Part shown: piece after piece, positions 1 to 9,704 of the stretch
Layout: each line of letters begins with the position of its first letter
Position numbering within the stretch: position 1 is the stretch's first letter
DNA from: Asterias amurensis
Taxonomy: Eukaryota; Echinodermata; Asteroidea; Forcipulatida; Asteriidae
Assembly (NCBI RefSeq): GCF_032118995.1
Contig: NC_092650.1
Location: forward strand, 21,824,501 to 21,888,500
Length of the DNA: 64,000 bases
Direction: 5' to 3'
Program-made: the position numbers and the translations under genes
The notes under the pieces: model-generated
Seen by the model: the letters and a program-made list of their open reading frames with translations, nothing else
The model's database searches: none
What the model was told of the DNA's origin: nothing

Positions 1-269
1 CAAGGGAATAATGAAAGAAGAAAAACCACCAATGTTGCACAAATGTGTGGAGTGTGTGCTTTCAGGTGCCTTCTTACTGGCTTCAAGCCTGAAGTCTTAT
101 AATATTTGAGTGAGAAATTACCTCATTCTCAAAAAAAAATTATGTTACTTCAGAGGGAGCCGATTCTCTCAATGTTTTATACTATCAACAGCTCTCCATT
201 GCGCGTTACCAAGTAAGTTCTATATTCTAACAGTTACTTTGAGTAATTACCAATCGTGCCCAGTGCCTT
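1..269 (+). mobile_element. TTAA-A MITE, cut by window edge
   Basis: Family definition: about 390 bp, flanked by TTAA, ends AGGCAGTGGACACTATTGG or a close variant, with a central palindrome. This copy lacks its left end. Its centre is the variant GGCTTCAAGCCTGAAG and its right end is GTGCCCAGTGCCTTTAA. Confidence 0.8.
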
Positions 270-480
270 TAATAATAATAATAATAACAACAACAACAAC
301 AGCAGCAGCAGCTGGATTTATATAGGGCCAAATTACCAAAGGATGCAAGGCGCTTAACAGGGAGACAGACAAAAGTAATGGGGAAACCAGAGTTGGAGAA
401 CAGGTGCGTCTTGAGACCCTTTTTGAAGGACAACACAGTCTCTGCGTTTTTAATGGGGATAGGAAAACTGTTCCATAAGC
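263..480 (-). repeat. Compound microsatellite plus retroposon-like tail
   Basis: AAT, AAC and AGC triplet runs at about 270-312 lead into TGGATTTATATAGGGC and GCAAGGCGCTTAAC. Read on the minus strand this resembles the end of a LINE or SINE (GCGCC..TATATAAA followed by triplet repeats). The class is not certain. Confidence 0.45.
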
Positions 481-504
481 GGGATTTAGGGAAAAAGCTC
501 TCTT

Positions 505-990
505 ACCTCTTGTTTCTGTAGATTGAAGGGGTATTGGCTGCTATGTCCTGGAGGATTACCGAATCGCTCCCTCTGGCCACCTACTGACCAAAGGCCCAGG
601 CCTCTATAAAGATTCCAGCCATTGGTGACATCCATTAGTGTCCAGTGCCTTTAATTGTTGCCTCTTGTTTCTGTAGATTGAAGGTGGCTTTATTCAGGGG
701 TATGGCTACTATGTCCTGGAGGATTACCGAATCGCTCCCTCTGGCCACCTACTGACCAAAGGCCCAGGCCTCTATAAAGATTCCAGCCATTGGTGACATC
801 CATTAGTGTCCAGTGCCTTTAATTGTTGCCTCTTGTTTCTGTAGATTGAAGGTGGCTTTATTCAGGGGTATGGCTACTATGTCCTGGAGGATTACCGAAT
901 CGCTCCCTCTGGCCACCTACTGACCAAAGGCCCAGGCCTCTATAAAGATTCCAGCCATTGGTGACATCCATTAGTGTCCAGTGCCTTTAA
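505..990 (+). pseudogene. Three tandem truncated copies of the hydroxylase exon
   Basis: Copies at about 505-654, 655-822 and 823-990 repeat with a 168-bp period and run straight into the real exon, which begins a fourth unit at 991. Each carries the intron end with its TTTCTGTAG acceptor and the first part of the exon, then breaks at GACATCC and continues into the end of a TTAA-type MITE (GTGTCCAGTGCCTTTAA). Copies two and three look identical. All three differ from the working exon by one extra A (TATAAAGATT versus TATAAGATT), which shifts the frame, and by CTA for CTG. Copy one also lacks about a dozen bases after ATTGAAGG. None has a donor site, so none can be a normal internal exon. This may be a very recent tandem duplication or an assembly artefact. 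Confidence 0.85.
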
Positions 991-1012
991 TTGTTGCCTC
1001 TTGTTTCTGTAG

Positions 1013-3044
1013 ATTGAAGGTGGCTTTATTCAGGGGTATGGCTACTATGTCCTGGAGGATTACCGAATCGCTCCCTCTGGCCACCTGCTGACCAAAGGCC
1101 CAGGCCTCTATAAGATTCCAGCCATTGGTGACATCCCTAAAGAGTTTAATGTCAGCCTGTTGACGAGGACGCCTAACCCATTTGCAATCTGCTCCTCAAA
1201 GGTCAGTAGACTGTTGTTGATGTATAGTTGTTGCAGACGCTGGTGCATAGTTTTGTAGGACACAAAACACAATGTCCACAGATTTACATTAAACTTACCT
1301 TGTATAAATGAAGATTATGAATAGGTGAAAGCTTTCCTTAATATAGAACTTGCTGAGGTGCTGCAATAATTGAAAGACTCTGATGCTGCTCTATGTTTGA
1401 AATGGAAATTAAAGTATGACCCAAATCAGAAAACCCCACATTCTTGAAGGATCAAATTTTGAATAGCCTTAGGTATCACCACAAATCATTTAGAATACAA
1501 AATTTTCCAGGGCCCTTAAACAGCCGGAACCCCATGCCGTAAATGCTCTGCACTCACATGCTCCATCTTTGACAGATTTGCCCTCCACTAAAAGTTTGGT
1601 CTGGACCCAATTGTCCTGAAGTGCCCCCTTGTGCCCCCTACAAATATCCAAGCCTGCATGTATGCTTTTTTTTTTTTTTTTGGGGCAAGGACACCAAGGC
1701 ATTTTCTCCTTGGTAGAGGCCATCCTATGAAGAAATTGTACACTATTTGTACTGGGGCATTTCAAGTGCACCAAGGCAATGACCAGGGGCATGGAGGCAA
1801 TTGCCTCCGTTGCTTCCTTGAACTATCAGGCCTTTATACCTTAGTCAAATGGCTGAGAACTAGTTCTTTTGACACTTACAGGCCGTCGGTGAGCCACCTT
1901 TAATGCTGGCAGCTTCAGTCTTCTTTGCCATCAAAGACGCCATCCAGTCTGCTAGAGAAGACGCTGGCATCACAGGAGTTTTCCGTCTTGATAGCCCTAC
2001 CACTGCTGAGAGAATCCGTATGGCTTGCCAGGACCAGTTCACTCAACGGGTATGAAAGGGTTTGGGTAGTTTTTGTACGACACAAAACACAAACTCCACA
2101 GATTTACTTTAAGCTTATAAAGTTTAAATATAATGATGGTAGAAATAGCTTCCCATAAAATATCACCTGCGGAGGTGCTGTATTTTCTGTTTTAAATGAG
2201 TAAAACAATTTCACAAAAAATTATTATTAGCACGTACAACAGATTTCAGAAGTATCAACAGGACAGTTTGAAAACCACTGATGTAGCAGTTATTTCAATA
2301 TTTACCGACTACTGTCTCGATGATGAACAAAAAGTGCACGAGTTTCTCAAATACAAGATCTGCAAAGGGTAACTCACTATGTACATGTTGTTCATTTGGT
2401 CAAGCATGATATTCTTCCTTTATGTTGGATTTCCAATTTGTAAGCCCCTGGATAAATAACAAAAAACTGTCATCTTATAGCGTAACACATCTATTAAAGA
2501 CAGTGGACACTATTGGTAATTGTCAAAGATTAGCTTTCACAGTTGGTGTATCTCAACTAATGCATAAAATAACAAACCTGAAAATTTGAGCTCAATTGGT
2601 CGTCGAAGTTGCGAGATAATAATGAAAGAAAAAAACACCATTGTCACACGAAATTGTGTGCTTTCAGCCGCTCCTCACAAGGTTTTATACTATCAACCTC
2701 TCCCCATTACTTCTAATCCAGTATGGTTTTATGATAATAATTATTTTGAGTAATGACCAATAGTGTCCACTGCCTTTAAAGCTTACGGCTGTGAAAATGT
2801 TGGTCAGCCCTTGTGCTCAAAAAGTTGTTTCTACTTTTTCCAGGGACCAAATATCATGCCTGGTGGGTATCTTTGTAACAAAAAGGGTATCCATTATTGT
2901 GAAAGTTGTAGGATAGGTTGCAAATCTCTCCTCTGAATAAAAACACAATTTCTTTTTTTCCAATCAATAATTCAACCTATTTTATCATTGCAGATCCTTA
3001 CTCCCGAGCCAGGAACCTACGTGCCATTCTTTATCCGGCCATAG
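1013..3044 (+). CDS. Xanthine dehydrogenase / aldehyde oxidase family, C-terminal exons (partial)
   Basis: Three exons, 1013-1201, 1882-2049 and 2994-3044 (stop TAG), all in phase 0 with AG acceptors and GT donors, encode 135 residues. They match the end of the molybdopterin domain of molybdenum hydroxylases, cytosolic enzymes that oxidise purines or aldehydes. Visible marks are [25 protein letters not shown], and [12 protein letters not shown] at the start of exon two, where the Glu corresponds to the catalytic base of xanthine dehydrogenase (known for the family). The GEPP motif and RLDSPTT resemble XDH, whereas the ending EPGTYVPFF resembles aldehyde oxidase, so the substrate cannot be assigned. 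The rest of the gene lies upstream of the window. Three damaged copies of the first exon precede it. Confidence 0.9.
1253..1400 (+). mobile_element. MITE-R fragment
   Basis: Shares ACACAAAACACAATGTCC, then AGCTTTCCTTAA and GCTGAGGTGCTG, with copies at 2072, 12080 and 31143. It lies in the intron after the first visible hydroxylase exon. Confidence 0.6.
1655..1840 (+). mobile_element. MITE-H copy
   Basis: Contains CACCAAGGCATTTTCTCCTTGG, CAAGGCAATGACCAGGGGCA and GGAGGCAATTGCCTCC, a unit seen again at 10449, 41645 and 44950. A T-run stands at 1667-1681. It ends about 40 bp before the 1882 exon. Confidence 0.6.
2072..2263 (+). mobile_element. MITE-R fragment
   Basis: GACACAAAACACAAACTCCA near its start, GCGGAGGTGCTGTATTTTC inside. 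It starts about 20 bp after the exon ending at 2049. Confidence 0.55.
2494..2779 (+). mobile_element. TTAA-A MITE, internally shortened
   Basis: TTAA at 2494-2497 and 2776-2779 bracket ends AGACAGTGGACACTATTGG and CCAATAGTGTCCACTGCCT. About 100 bp including the central palindrome are missing compared with full copies. Confidence 0.85.
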
Positions 3045-3070
3045 CTGTAGAGTATGAGATTTAAGAGATC

Positions 3071-3350
3071 TACCCAGGTCAAAATTCTAGTTGAACCTAG
3101 TTAAACTGTGTTTAACTGGAACTAGTTAGTTGAAAACCAGTTGATAGACTAGTTAAACACAGTGAAAACCAGTTGGTTTAATATGGAAAATGGACAGACA
3201 CCAACTGGTTTATAATTTAAACGTAGTTGAACACAGTTAAACCTAGTCCAAACCAGTTGGTTGATATGTAAAATGGACGAGTTTGGTCACTATCCAGTTG
3301 AACCAGTTGACCTCAGTTAACTGGGTTCAACTGCAATTTTTACCCGGGTA
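3071..3350. mobile_element. MITE-X, inverted-repeat element rich in CAGTTG motifs
   Basis: Imperfect terminal repeats of about 34 bp (TACCCAGGTCAAAATTCTAG; the other end inverted reads TACCCGGGTAAAAATTGCAG) enclose many irregular copies of AACCAGTTG and CTAGTTAAAC. It begins 27 bp after the hydroxylase stop, so it probably lies in the 3' UTR. No other copy was seen in the window. Confidence 0.65.
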
Positions 3351-3499
3351 CTCCTTTGACTTTTACTTAGCACCATGAACTGACTATTAGCATTTCTATA
3401 ACACTCATATCCGTCACTCATTGACGCTCAAGGCACTTCAGATTTCAGTATTTTCCTGCAAGGTATGTGGGACTGTGTTTTGAATTATGAGATCTACTA

Positions 3500-3625
3500 C
3501 TTTTACGTAGCACCATGTAATGTTTTACAAAGTGCTGTGTGGCACAATATGCTGCCAATCAAACCAGGAACAATGAGGAGAACCTCTTCTCTTTTCCATA
3601 AAGTGCACTGGGTTCCTGCACGTGT
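3500..3625 (-). repeat. SINE-2 body fragment
   Basis: Reverse complement of the body of the complete SINE at 52126: AAGTGCACTGGGTTCCTGCA, AACCAGGAACA and CACCATGTAATGTTTTACAA. Head and tail are missing. Confidence 0.55.
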
Positions 3626-4812
3626 GATGTACACATGAATATTGTATGTAAAAAAAAAAATAATAATCTTGCCTCAAAAATATTTTTATACTTAAATATT
3701 GATAGTCACTCTATCTGGTATTAGTTTAATCCATCTTGTCTGTTTATTGTTCTAAATTTTAGTGTTTTTTGTCTGTACTGTTTTAGTCAAGGCCAGTTTA
3801 AATTTCGCATTTGTAGGAAAATAAATTTTGTGTCTAATCCTATCTTAATTTACAAATGGAGAAAGCTCCTTGGCTGTAGGGCCATCACAGGGTTCATTTT
3901 ATGGAAAACATTTATGCAGAATAGCAATGGCTGCCAATTAGTTTTGAGATGTGCCCCCTGTCGTCATATCAAAAGTTGATAAAGAATTAGACAGTGCTAT
4001 CTCCATCAAATTTAAGATTTAATGTTTTCTTCCAGTAGGCTGTGTACAAATCATGCCTGCAGGAAGTCCAGGCTCTGTGGCTCTTTTGTAAACATGTGAT
4101 GTCACAGGTCACATTGTCTATTATCAAAGGCACAATCCCACCACACTAACAGTTGACGGTATCTTCCTGAATACAACACTGTTCAAAATATCCATACTCT
4201 CAAACTCTAGTTTTTCTCGCAAAAAGACATTTTATTGCGATTATGCAGTCGCCTATCATCCATGTATATGTACATGTAGTGATCTAAAACACGTTGTACA
4301 ATGTATAATCAGAAATAATTATCTTCATTTTGACCTACTATTTGGTTGAAGCAGGCTTGTTTGAAGCAGAACACATATTGTTAATGTATAATCGTAAATA
4401 GTTACCATTTATCTTTAATTTCATCTGCAGGGGCAGATGATTAAAAAAGTGGGAAAATTGTAGTGATCTAAAAAGGAGCCAATTGGTTTCTTTTTATAAA
4501 CAAAAATGTTTTAAATATAATGAAAAACAAATAATAGAATAGAATAAAGTAAAGTAAGAATATTCGCAATATTGGTTTCACACCATAAACGAACTAGGAG
4601 GATTCCTACATAGGCTCCACATTATTACAACAATGACAAGTGGACACAAGTCGTTAATGATCATAGCCCGGAGAAAAGCCTTTATTCTGAGCTCAGCTCC
4701 ATAAACTTCTTAAATTTTCTTCAGTCCTCATAATGTATATGACGAATATAAGTATACATGAAATACATGTGCTTACAATATATTATAATATATTATGTAA
4801 TTATGTTTATCT
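3626..4812. other. No gene or repeat recognised
   Basis: AT-rich sequence downstream of the hydroxylase gene, including the possible poly(A) signal at 3820. It has no long open frame and no inverted repeat that I could find. Confidence 0.5.
3820..3825 (+). promoter_or_regulatory. Possible poly(A) signal of the hydroxylase gene
   Basis: AATAAA, 776 bp after the stop and followed by a GT- and T-rich stretch. If used, the 3' UTR contains MITE-X (3071-3350) and a SINE fragment. Confidence 0.4.
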
Positions 4813-5199
4813 TTAAAGGCACTGGACACTTTTGGTAATTGTCCAAGACCAGTATTCTCACTTGGTGCATCTCAACACATGCACAAAACAATAAACCTGT
4901 GAAAATTTGAACTCACTTGGTCGTCGAAGTTGTGAGATAATAATGAAAGAAAGAACACCCTTGTCACACGAAGTTGTGTGCTTTCAGATGCTTGATTTTG
5001 GGACCTCAAATTCTAAACTTGAGGTCTTGAAATCAAATTCGTGGAAAATTACTTCTTTCTTAAAAACTATGTTACTTCAGAGGAAGCCGTTTCTCACAAT
5101 GTTTTTTACTATCAATGGCTCTCCATTGCTTGTTACCAAGTAAGTTTTTATGCTTAAAATTATTTTGAGTAATTCCAATAGTGTCCACACTGACTTTAA
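4813..5199 (+). mobile_element. TTAA-A MITE, full length
   Basis: TTAA at 4813-4816 and 5196-5199; left end AGGCACTGGACAC; centre GGGACCTCAAATTCTAAACT then TTGAGGTCTTGAAATCAAA, the family's main stem-loop. Confidence 0.85.
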
Positions 5200-5780
5200 C
5201 TGTACAACAGTTTAGAATAGAACTAGATATATAGAACAGGTGGTTACTGTGATCCTTTGTCTGTTTTGTTGACCTCACTATTATTTCTTTGAGAAAACCA
5301 TGCAATATATTTTTTTCTAAAAACAATGCAGAATTTATTTCTGCTAATGAAAGAGATAAACATGTTATTTTAAGGACTTCTCAGGTTAAATGTACTGTGC
5401 ATTATCGCCATTTTCATTTTATATCATGAATTTATTCTGTTTGCTGATCTAACCCATTTAATAACTTTTTTTCAACTGCTTTGTGTTATGAATTTTCTAG
5501 CATGTTTTAACCTTTTAATAGTTATTTCCAAAGGCTACATATATATAGCGCCTATATATACATATATTTTGGTAAGAAGGCTCTAAACGGTGCTCAAGAG
5601 AAAGCTTTGACAGGTTTCTTAAAATTTATGTAAATTAATTTAAGAAGATATACATAAGCATAGAGAAGGTACACAGGTGGGGGGGATTAAATGACTTCCA
5701 TTCTACCTCCAACACATGTTATTAGCCTATGAACACAAATAGATACAGTTAAAACCTGAGAAATTGCATGAAATATTTCT

Positions 5781-6138
5781 TTAAAGGGAAGGTACAAGTT
5801 TGGTAATTGTCAAAGACCAGTCTTCTCACTTGGTGTATCCCATCATAACCATAAAATAACAAGCCTGTGAAAATTGGGGCTCAATTGGTCATCGAGAAAA
5901 TGATGAAAGAACGAACACTTGAATTTGTCTTCTTTCAGATAAGAAGAAAAGACTTCTAGCTAGAAGTCTTTTATTATTTTGGTGAGAAATAACCTCTTTC
6001 TCAAAAACTATGTTACTTCAGAGGGAGTCATTTCCCACAATGTTTTATACTATCAACAGCTCTCCAATGCTCGTTACCAAGTCAGTTTTTAAGTTAACAT
6101 TTGTTTTGAGTAACTACCAAACGTGTACCTTCCCTTCA
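5781..6138 (+). mobile_element. TTAA-C MITE
   Basis: Family definition: TTAA then AGGGAAGGTACACGTTTGG, with a body like TTAA-A but the centre AAGACTTCTAGCTAGAAGTC. Here the left end reads AGGGAAGGTACAAG and the right GTGTACCTTCCCTT. The right TTAA is decayed to TCAA. Confidence 0.8.
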
Positions 6139-6164
6139 AAAAGTGCATTGTGGCCCACGTACTA

Positions 6165-6480
6165 ATTAAGGAAACTCCATTGTGGCCACGTACTAGTTAA
6201 GGAAACTCACCGGCATAATATTACTTGGGTGAGATTCAAACCCACAACCTTTGCAATTCTAAAGTAAAATCCTAATAGGATTTGAACTGCCCTTAGCTAC
6301 CGGCAATCTCAGTGGTCTAGTTGGTAAGACACTGCTCTAGAATTGCAAAGGTCGTGGGTTCAAATTCCATCCAAGTAACAATGCGTGCCATTTTTTTTTC
6401 ACAGAGCTCGGAAAAATTACGGAGTATATATATTCAGTGCTAACACACATCGGTGTATATGGGTAAATCCAAAACTTGTA
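6165..6480 (+). repeat. SINE-1 (tRNA-derived) copies, inverted pair
   Basis: The plus-strand copy from about 6295 has a tRNA-like head GTGGTCTAGTTGGTAAGACA (A box) and GTGGGTTCAAATTCC (B box), then TCACAGAGCTCGG and ACACATCGGTGTATATGGGT. A short minus-strand head lies at about 6220-6280. The pair could fold back. Confidence 0.7.
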
Positions 6481-8155
6481 GTTTATAATTTAATTATTTT
6501 ATGTTGAACATGTGGAAGCTGAGATCCAATGTGTATAGTATGTGTATTTACATGTCCACAGTATATTTCTTTGTGAAAAAACATGCAATAATTTTATACT
6601 GTTTTAAAAAAAAACCATTCTTCTATAAAAAACAGCGCAGAATTTTCCTGAGTATTTATTTGAAAGTAAAGAACAGATATTATTCTACCGTCTTCCAAAG
6701 TGCACATAGAGATATACAGGCAGCATGTGAATACATGCTTCGCTTATTCTTTGACTCCCAATTGGTGCAACCAACATTTAGCGATAACGCTGAATTCCAT
6801 TGTAGAATAAAAACGGGCAACAAAACTTAAATTTATTTATCAAAATTATAATAAGTGACTGTTTTATAATAATATTATGCACTATTATCTCTCCTTTCAT
6901 GGCAGTACTGTTTCATGGTGAGTTATACTTTATGTAAAAGTTGGTACAATAAATTGTATAATCCTTGAGCTTGAAAATTAAAGCTATTTATTACTTTTGT
7001 TTTACGCTTGTAAACTTAATTAGGAAAAATTAAGTAAATATTCTAATGCTGTAGTTTTGGCATGTCAACAAAACTTATTAAAAAAAAAAAAAAAAACTCC
7101 CTCCCTCCACCATCCGCAAAAAAAGGACGATTAACAAAAAAATATGTGGCTTAAGTTTCGGTCTATGATGATGATAGTAGAAAACTAATAAATTCCCAAT
7201 GGAGTTTATCGCTCAGAAGTGAGCGTTTTATTCAATGTCATTCAAAATGTGTATTTTCTTATGACCCTTACCTTATGGCTGATCGATCTCAAACTTTTAC
7301 AAGTTTGTTAATGGCAGTTAACTGCCAGCAACTGTTTTGTTAGCAAAATACCAATCATTCTGTAAAATGCCTTTAACAGCAATTAAAAATCAACATTAAA
7401 CACTCAGGATCCTGAATAATTGTATAAAAATGCTGACTCGCACAAATTTATAATAATTGAGCTTGATGGAATTCTTGTTCTGAATTCAGACTTTTAAAAG
7501 TCTACATGTACCTGATGGTAATAAAAATTGATGTACTTTTCTCCAAATTAAGTAAAGAAAGTGTCAAATATTTTATTAGATCGACCGGGACTTCTGACAG
7601 CGCTGATGAGTAGACTGTTCCCAAAAGCTCCTTGGAATCATAACTCCAAAGGGTTATATCAAAGCGTGGAATTGCTATCATTCAATAATATACAACCTCC
7701 ACAGATCTGGATCCCAGTTTCAGACTTGTTTGTCAGCCATCTTCTATTGTTCTTGGTTTATGCCATCCTCAATGTCCACTCACCTGGTCAATGAGTGCCT
7801 TTTACTACGCCTTGGTGGAAGTTACTCTGTTTCCAAGAATGTGTTTTAGTTTTGTCACTGTCTGTTCGCATTTTGGGGTTTTTCTATAGAGCAAATTTAG
7901 TGTTAAGTCCCAAATGGCTGGAAGTTGATGTCACCGGCCATTCCTGGAGTAGGGTACACAACCACCGGCGAGCATCTTTCCACACGCAATTTCGGCATTC
8001 AAGTTCACCGACAAGTGGCATCTGTTACTCTTCTTCTACCTAGTACAATACGCACAGGGGTAGATATAAGGCCAAACATTGGCTCTCCTTCTTAGCAAAT
8101 CTTCTATGTTATCCCTGCTGCAGTGTGGCCCTATTTGTGATGCGTGAGACTGTTG
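6481..8155. other. Gene-free AT-rich stretch
   Basis: No gene or repeat family recognised. A-run at 7080-7096. From 7561 to 8043 one frame stays open except for a single stop (77 codons, then 82 codons starting at once with ATG); neither product resembles a family I know. Confidence 0.4.
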
Positions 8156-8560
8156 GTTAGAAGCACGTGGACACTAAAAGTTTGAAACCTTTCCTACAAA
8201 TGGCTCTCCCAACTACACGTTCAATAATGGCTCCCCCAACTAAACTTTCAATCATGGCAACGTGTAGTTGGGGGAGCCATATTGAACGGAAAGTGTAATT
8301 TAGTTTGGTGCGCGGACACATAATTATTGAGCATAGTTTTGGCACGGTTTTGGGTACTCCTAGAACTATTTCGGTTTCGTCCGGCTATCGTCTCCCGTTA
8401 CGGGAGACGATAGCCGGACGAAACCGAAATAGTTCTAGGACACGGGAGACGATAGCCGGACGAAACCGAAATAGTTCTAGGACGGGAGACGATAGCCGAA
8501 CGAAACCGAAATAGTTCTAGGAGTAGGTTTTGGGTAGCCATATTGAAGTTCTATTCTTAG
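8156..8560. repeat. Hairpin plus tandem 40-bp units inside an inverted-repeat element
   Basis: A 41-bp arm at 8358-8398 is followed, after one base, by its exact inverse at 8400-8440, then two more direct units at about 8442-8481 and 8482-8521. The unit contains GGGAGACGATAGCCGGACGA and AACCGAAATAGTTCTAGG; the last has CCGAACG for CCGGACG. Around it, GGCTCCCCCAACTA at 8230 and its inverse near 8265 form a second inverted pair. Confidence 0.8.
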
Positions 8561-9267
8561 TTTTTGTCTTCTTATTATGGATCCCCATTTTTTTAAGGAT
8601 TGTATCAATGTTGAGGCGGCGAGAGTGCTTTGATCAGGTTATTCATTGGCTTGTCAATTATTAGTTCCAATTATCTTTTGCCATTTTGCATCTGCGTGCA
8701 TGACCATAGAAATAAAATCTGGAGCAACATTATGATTTTGCGCGCACGATCAAATTGTTGTGCGCGAATTTGAAATAAGGACAACTTCAAAGATTGCGCC
8801 CAACCAGATGTTGTTGACTGTGGTCGTCGACAGTCAGTCATCAGTCTAATCGGCCTCGACCCTCGCATGCAGCAGTCAGGTGATCGAAAGCGATAGTCGT
8901 TGACCTTGGTTGGTTTTGAGCGTTTGGCCTAGCTGCATAATATAATATTTTCATTAAAAAACAAATCGAAGGCAGAAACTAGAAGTAAACAAACAGACAC
9001 GCTGACACTGTGACAGCGGGAAGGCGTTCTGTCTATAATTATTAATTGGTAAGTCATCACGAATGGTTTCTTTGGATTGGAAAGATGGTTATTGTTTTCA
9101 TCCTTACCTTTTTTACTCATCAGGATTCATGGGACATGGAGGTATAACTATTTCTACCTCCATGCTAGTTAAGATGGATTATTTCATAACGAGGGTGGCA
9201 GGATTCAGAGATATTTTTCCGCTAGCACAAGCAAAAGTTTCCTACTACCCCATCCATGAAATACGTA
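8561..9267. other. Upstream region of MEAK7, no repeat recognised
   Basis: Moderately CpG-rich at 8730-8880 (GCGCGCACG, GTCGTCGACAG). No TATA or GC box can be tied to the MEAK7 start with confidence. Confidence 0.35.
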
Positions 9268-9430
9268 GGCAGTGAATTTTGGCTTGTGTGCTTGTGTACT
9301 CGAACTTACATTGTACTAGGCATTCTCGCTTATACACAGCTAGCACAGAAATTTGACGCTTGCACGTAAGCAGAGAATAGTGATCGTAAGCGCAGAATTC
9401 AGCAGTAAGCAGAGCCATGAAATTGGGCCC
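9268..9430 (-). mobile_element. MITE-E fragment
   Basis: Family definition: ends GGGCCCAATTTCATGGCTCT and its inverse, with inner CTTACGATCGC and TAGGCATTCTACGCTTAC. Only the right-hand end AGAGCCATGAAATTGGGCCC is intact here. A C-run and A-run follow at 9471-9492. Confidence 0.7.
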
Positions 9431-9704
9431 AGTTTGGTGCAACCCCCTACCTAGCATTAAGCAAGTATAACCCCCCCCCCCCAAAAAAAAAAACAAAAAC
9501 GAAAAAACAAACATTAAAACATTCAATTTAATAACCGTGTTTCCAATGGGTTCATACAAACTATTTAATCGTAAATGTACATTTTGTTTTCAGGTATAGT
9601 TGAACATAAAAAGATTTGAATTCACCAACAAAAGGCACCAGGTAATAAACGCCTTTTTATATTTGGAAGAACATTGAAGCGAAGTAGTCCGGCCTCGCAA
9701 CAGC

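Noticed and set aside
8358-8521. CRISPR-like array
   Set aside because: The units touch each other without spacers and one is inverted; the surrounding genome is animal.
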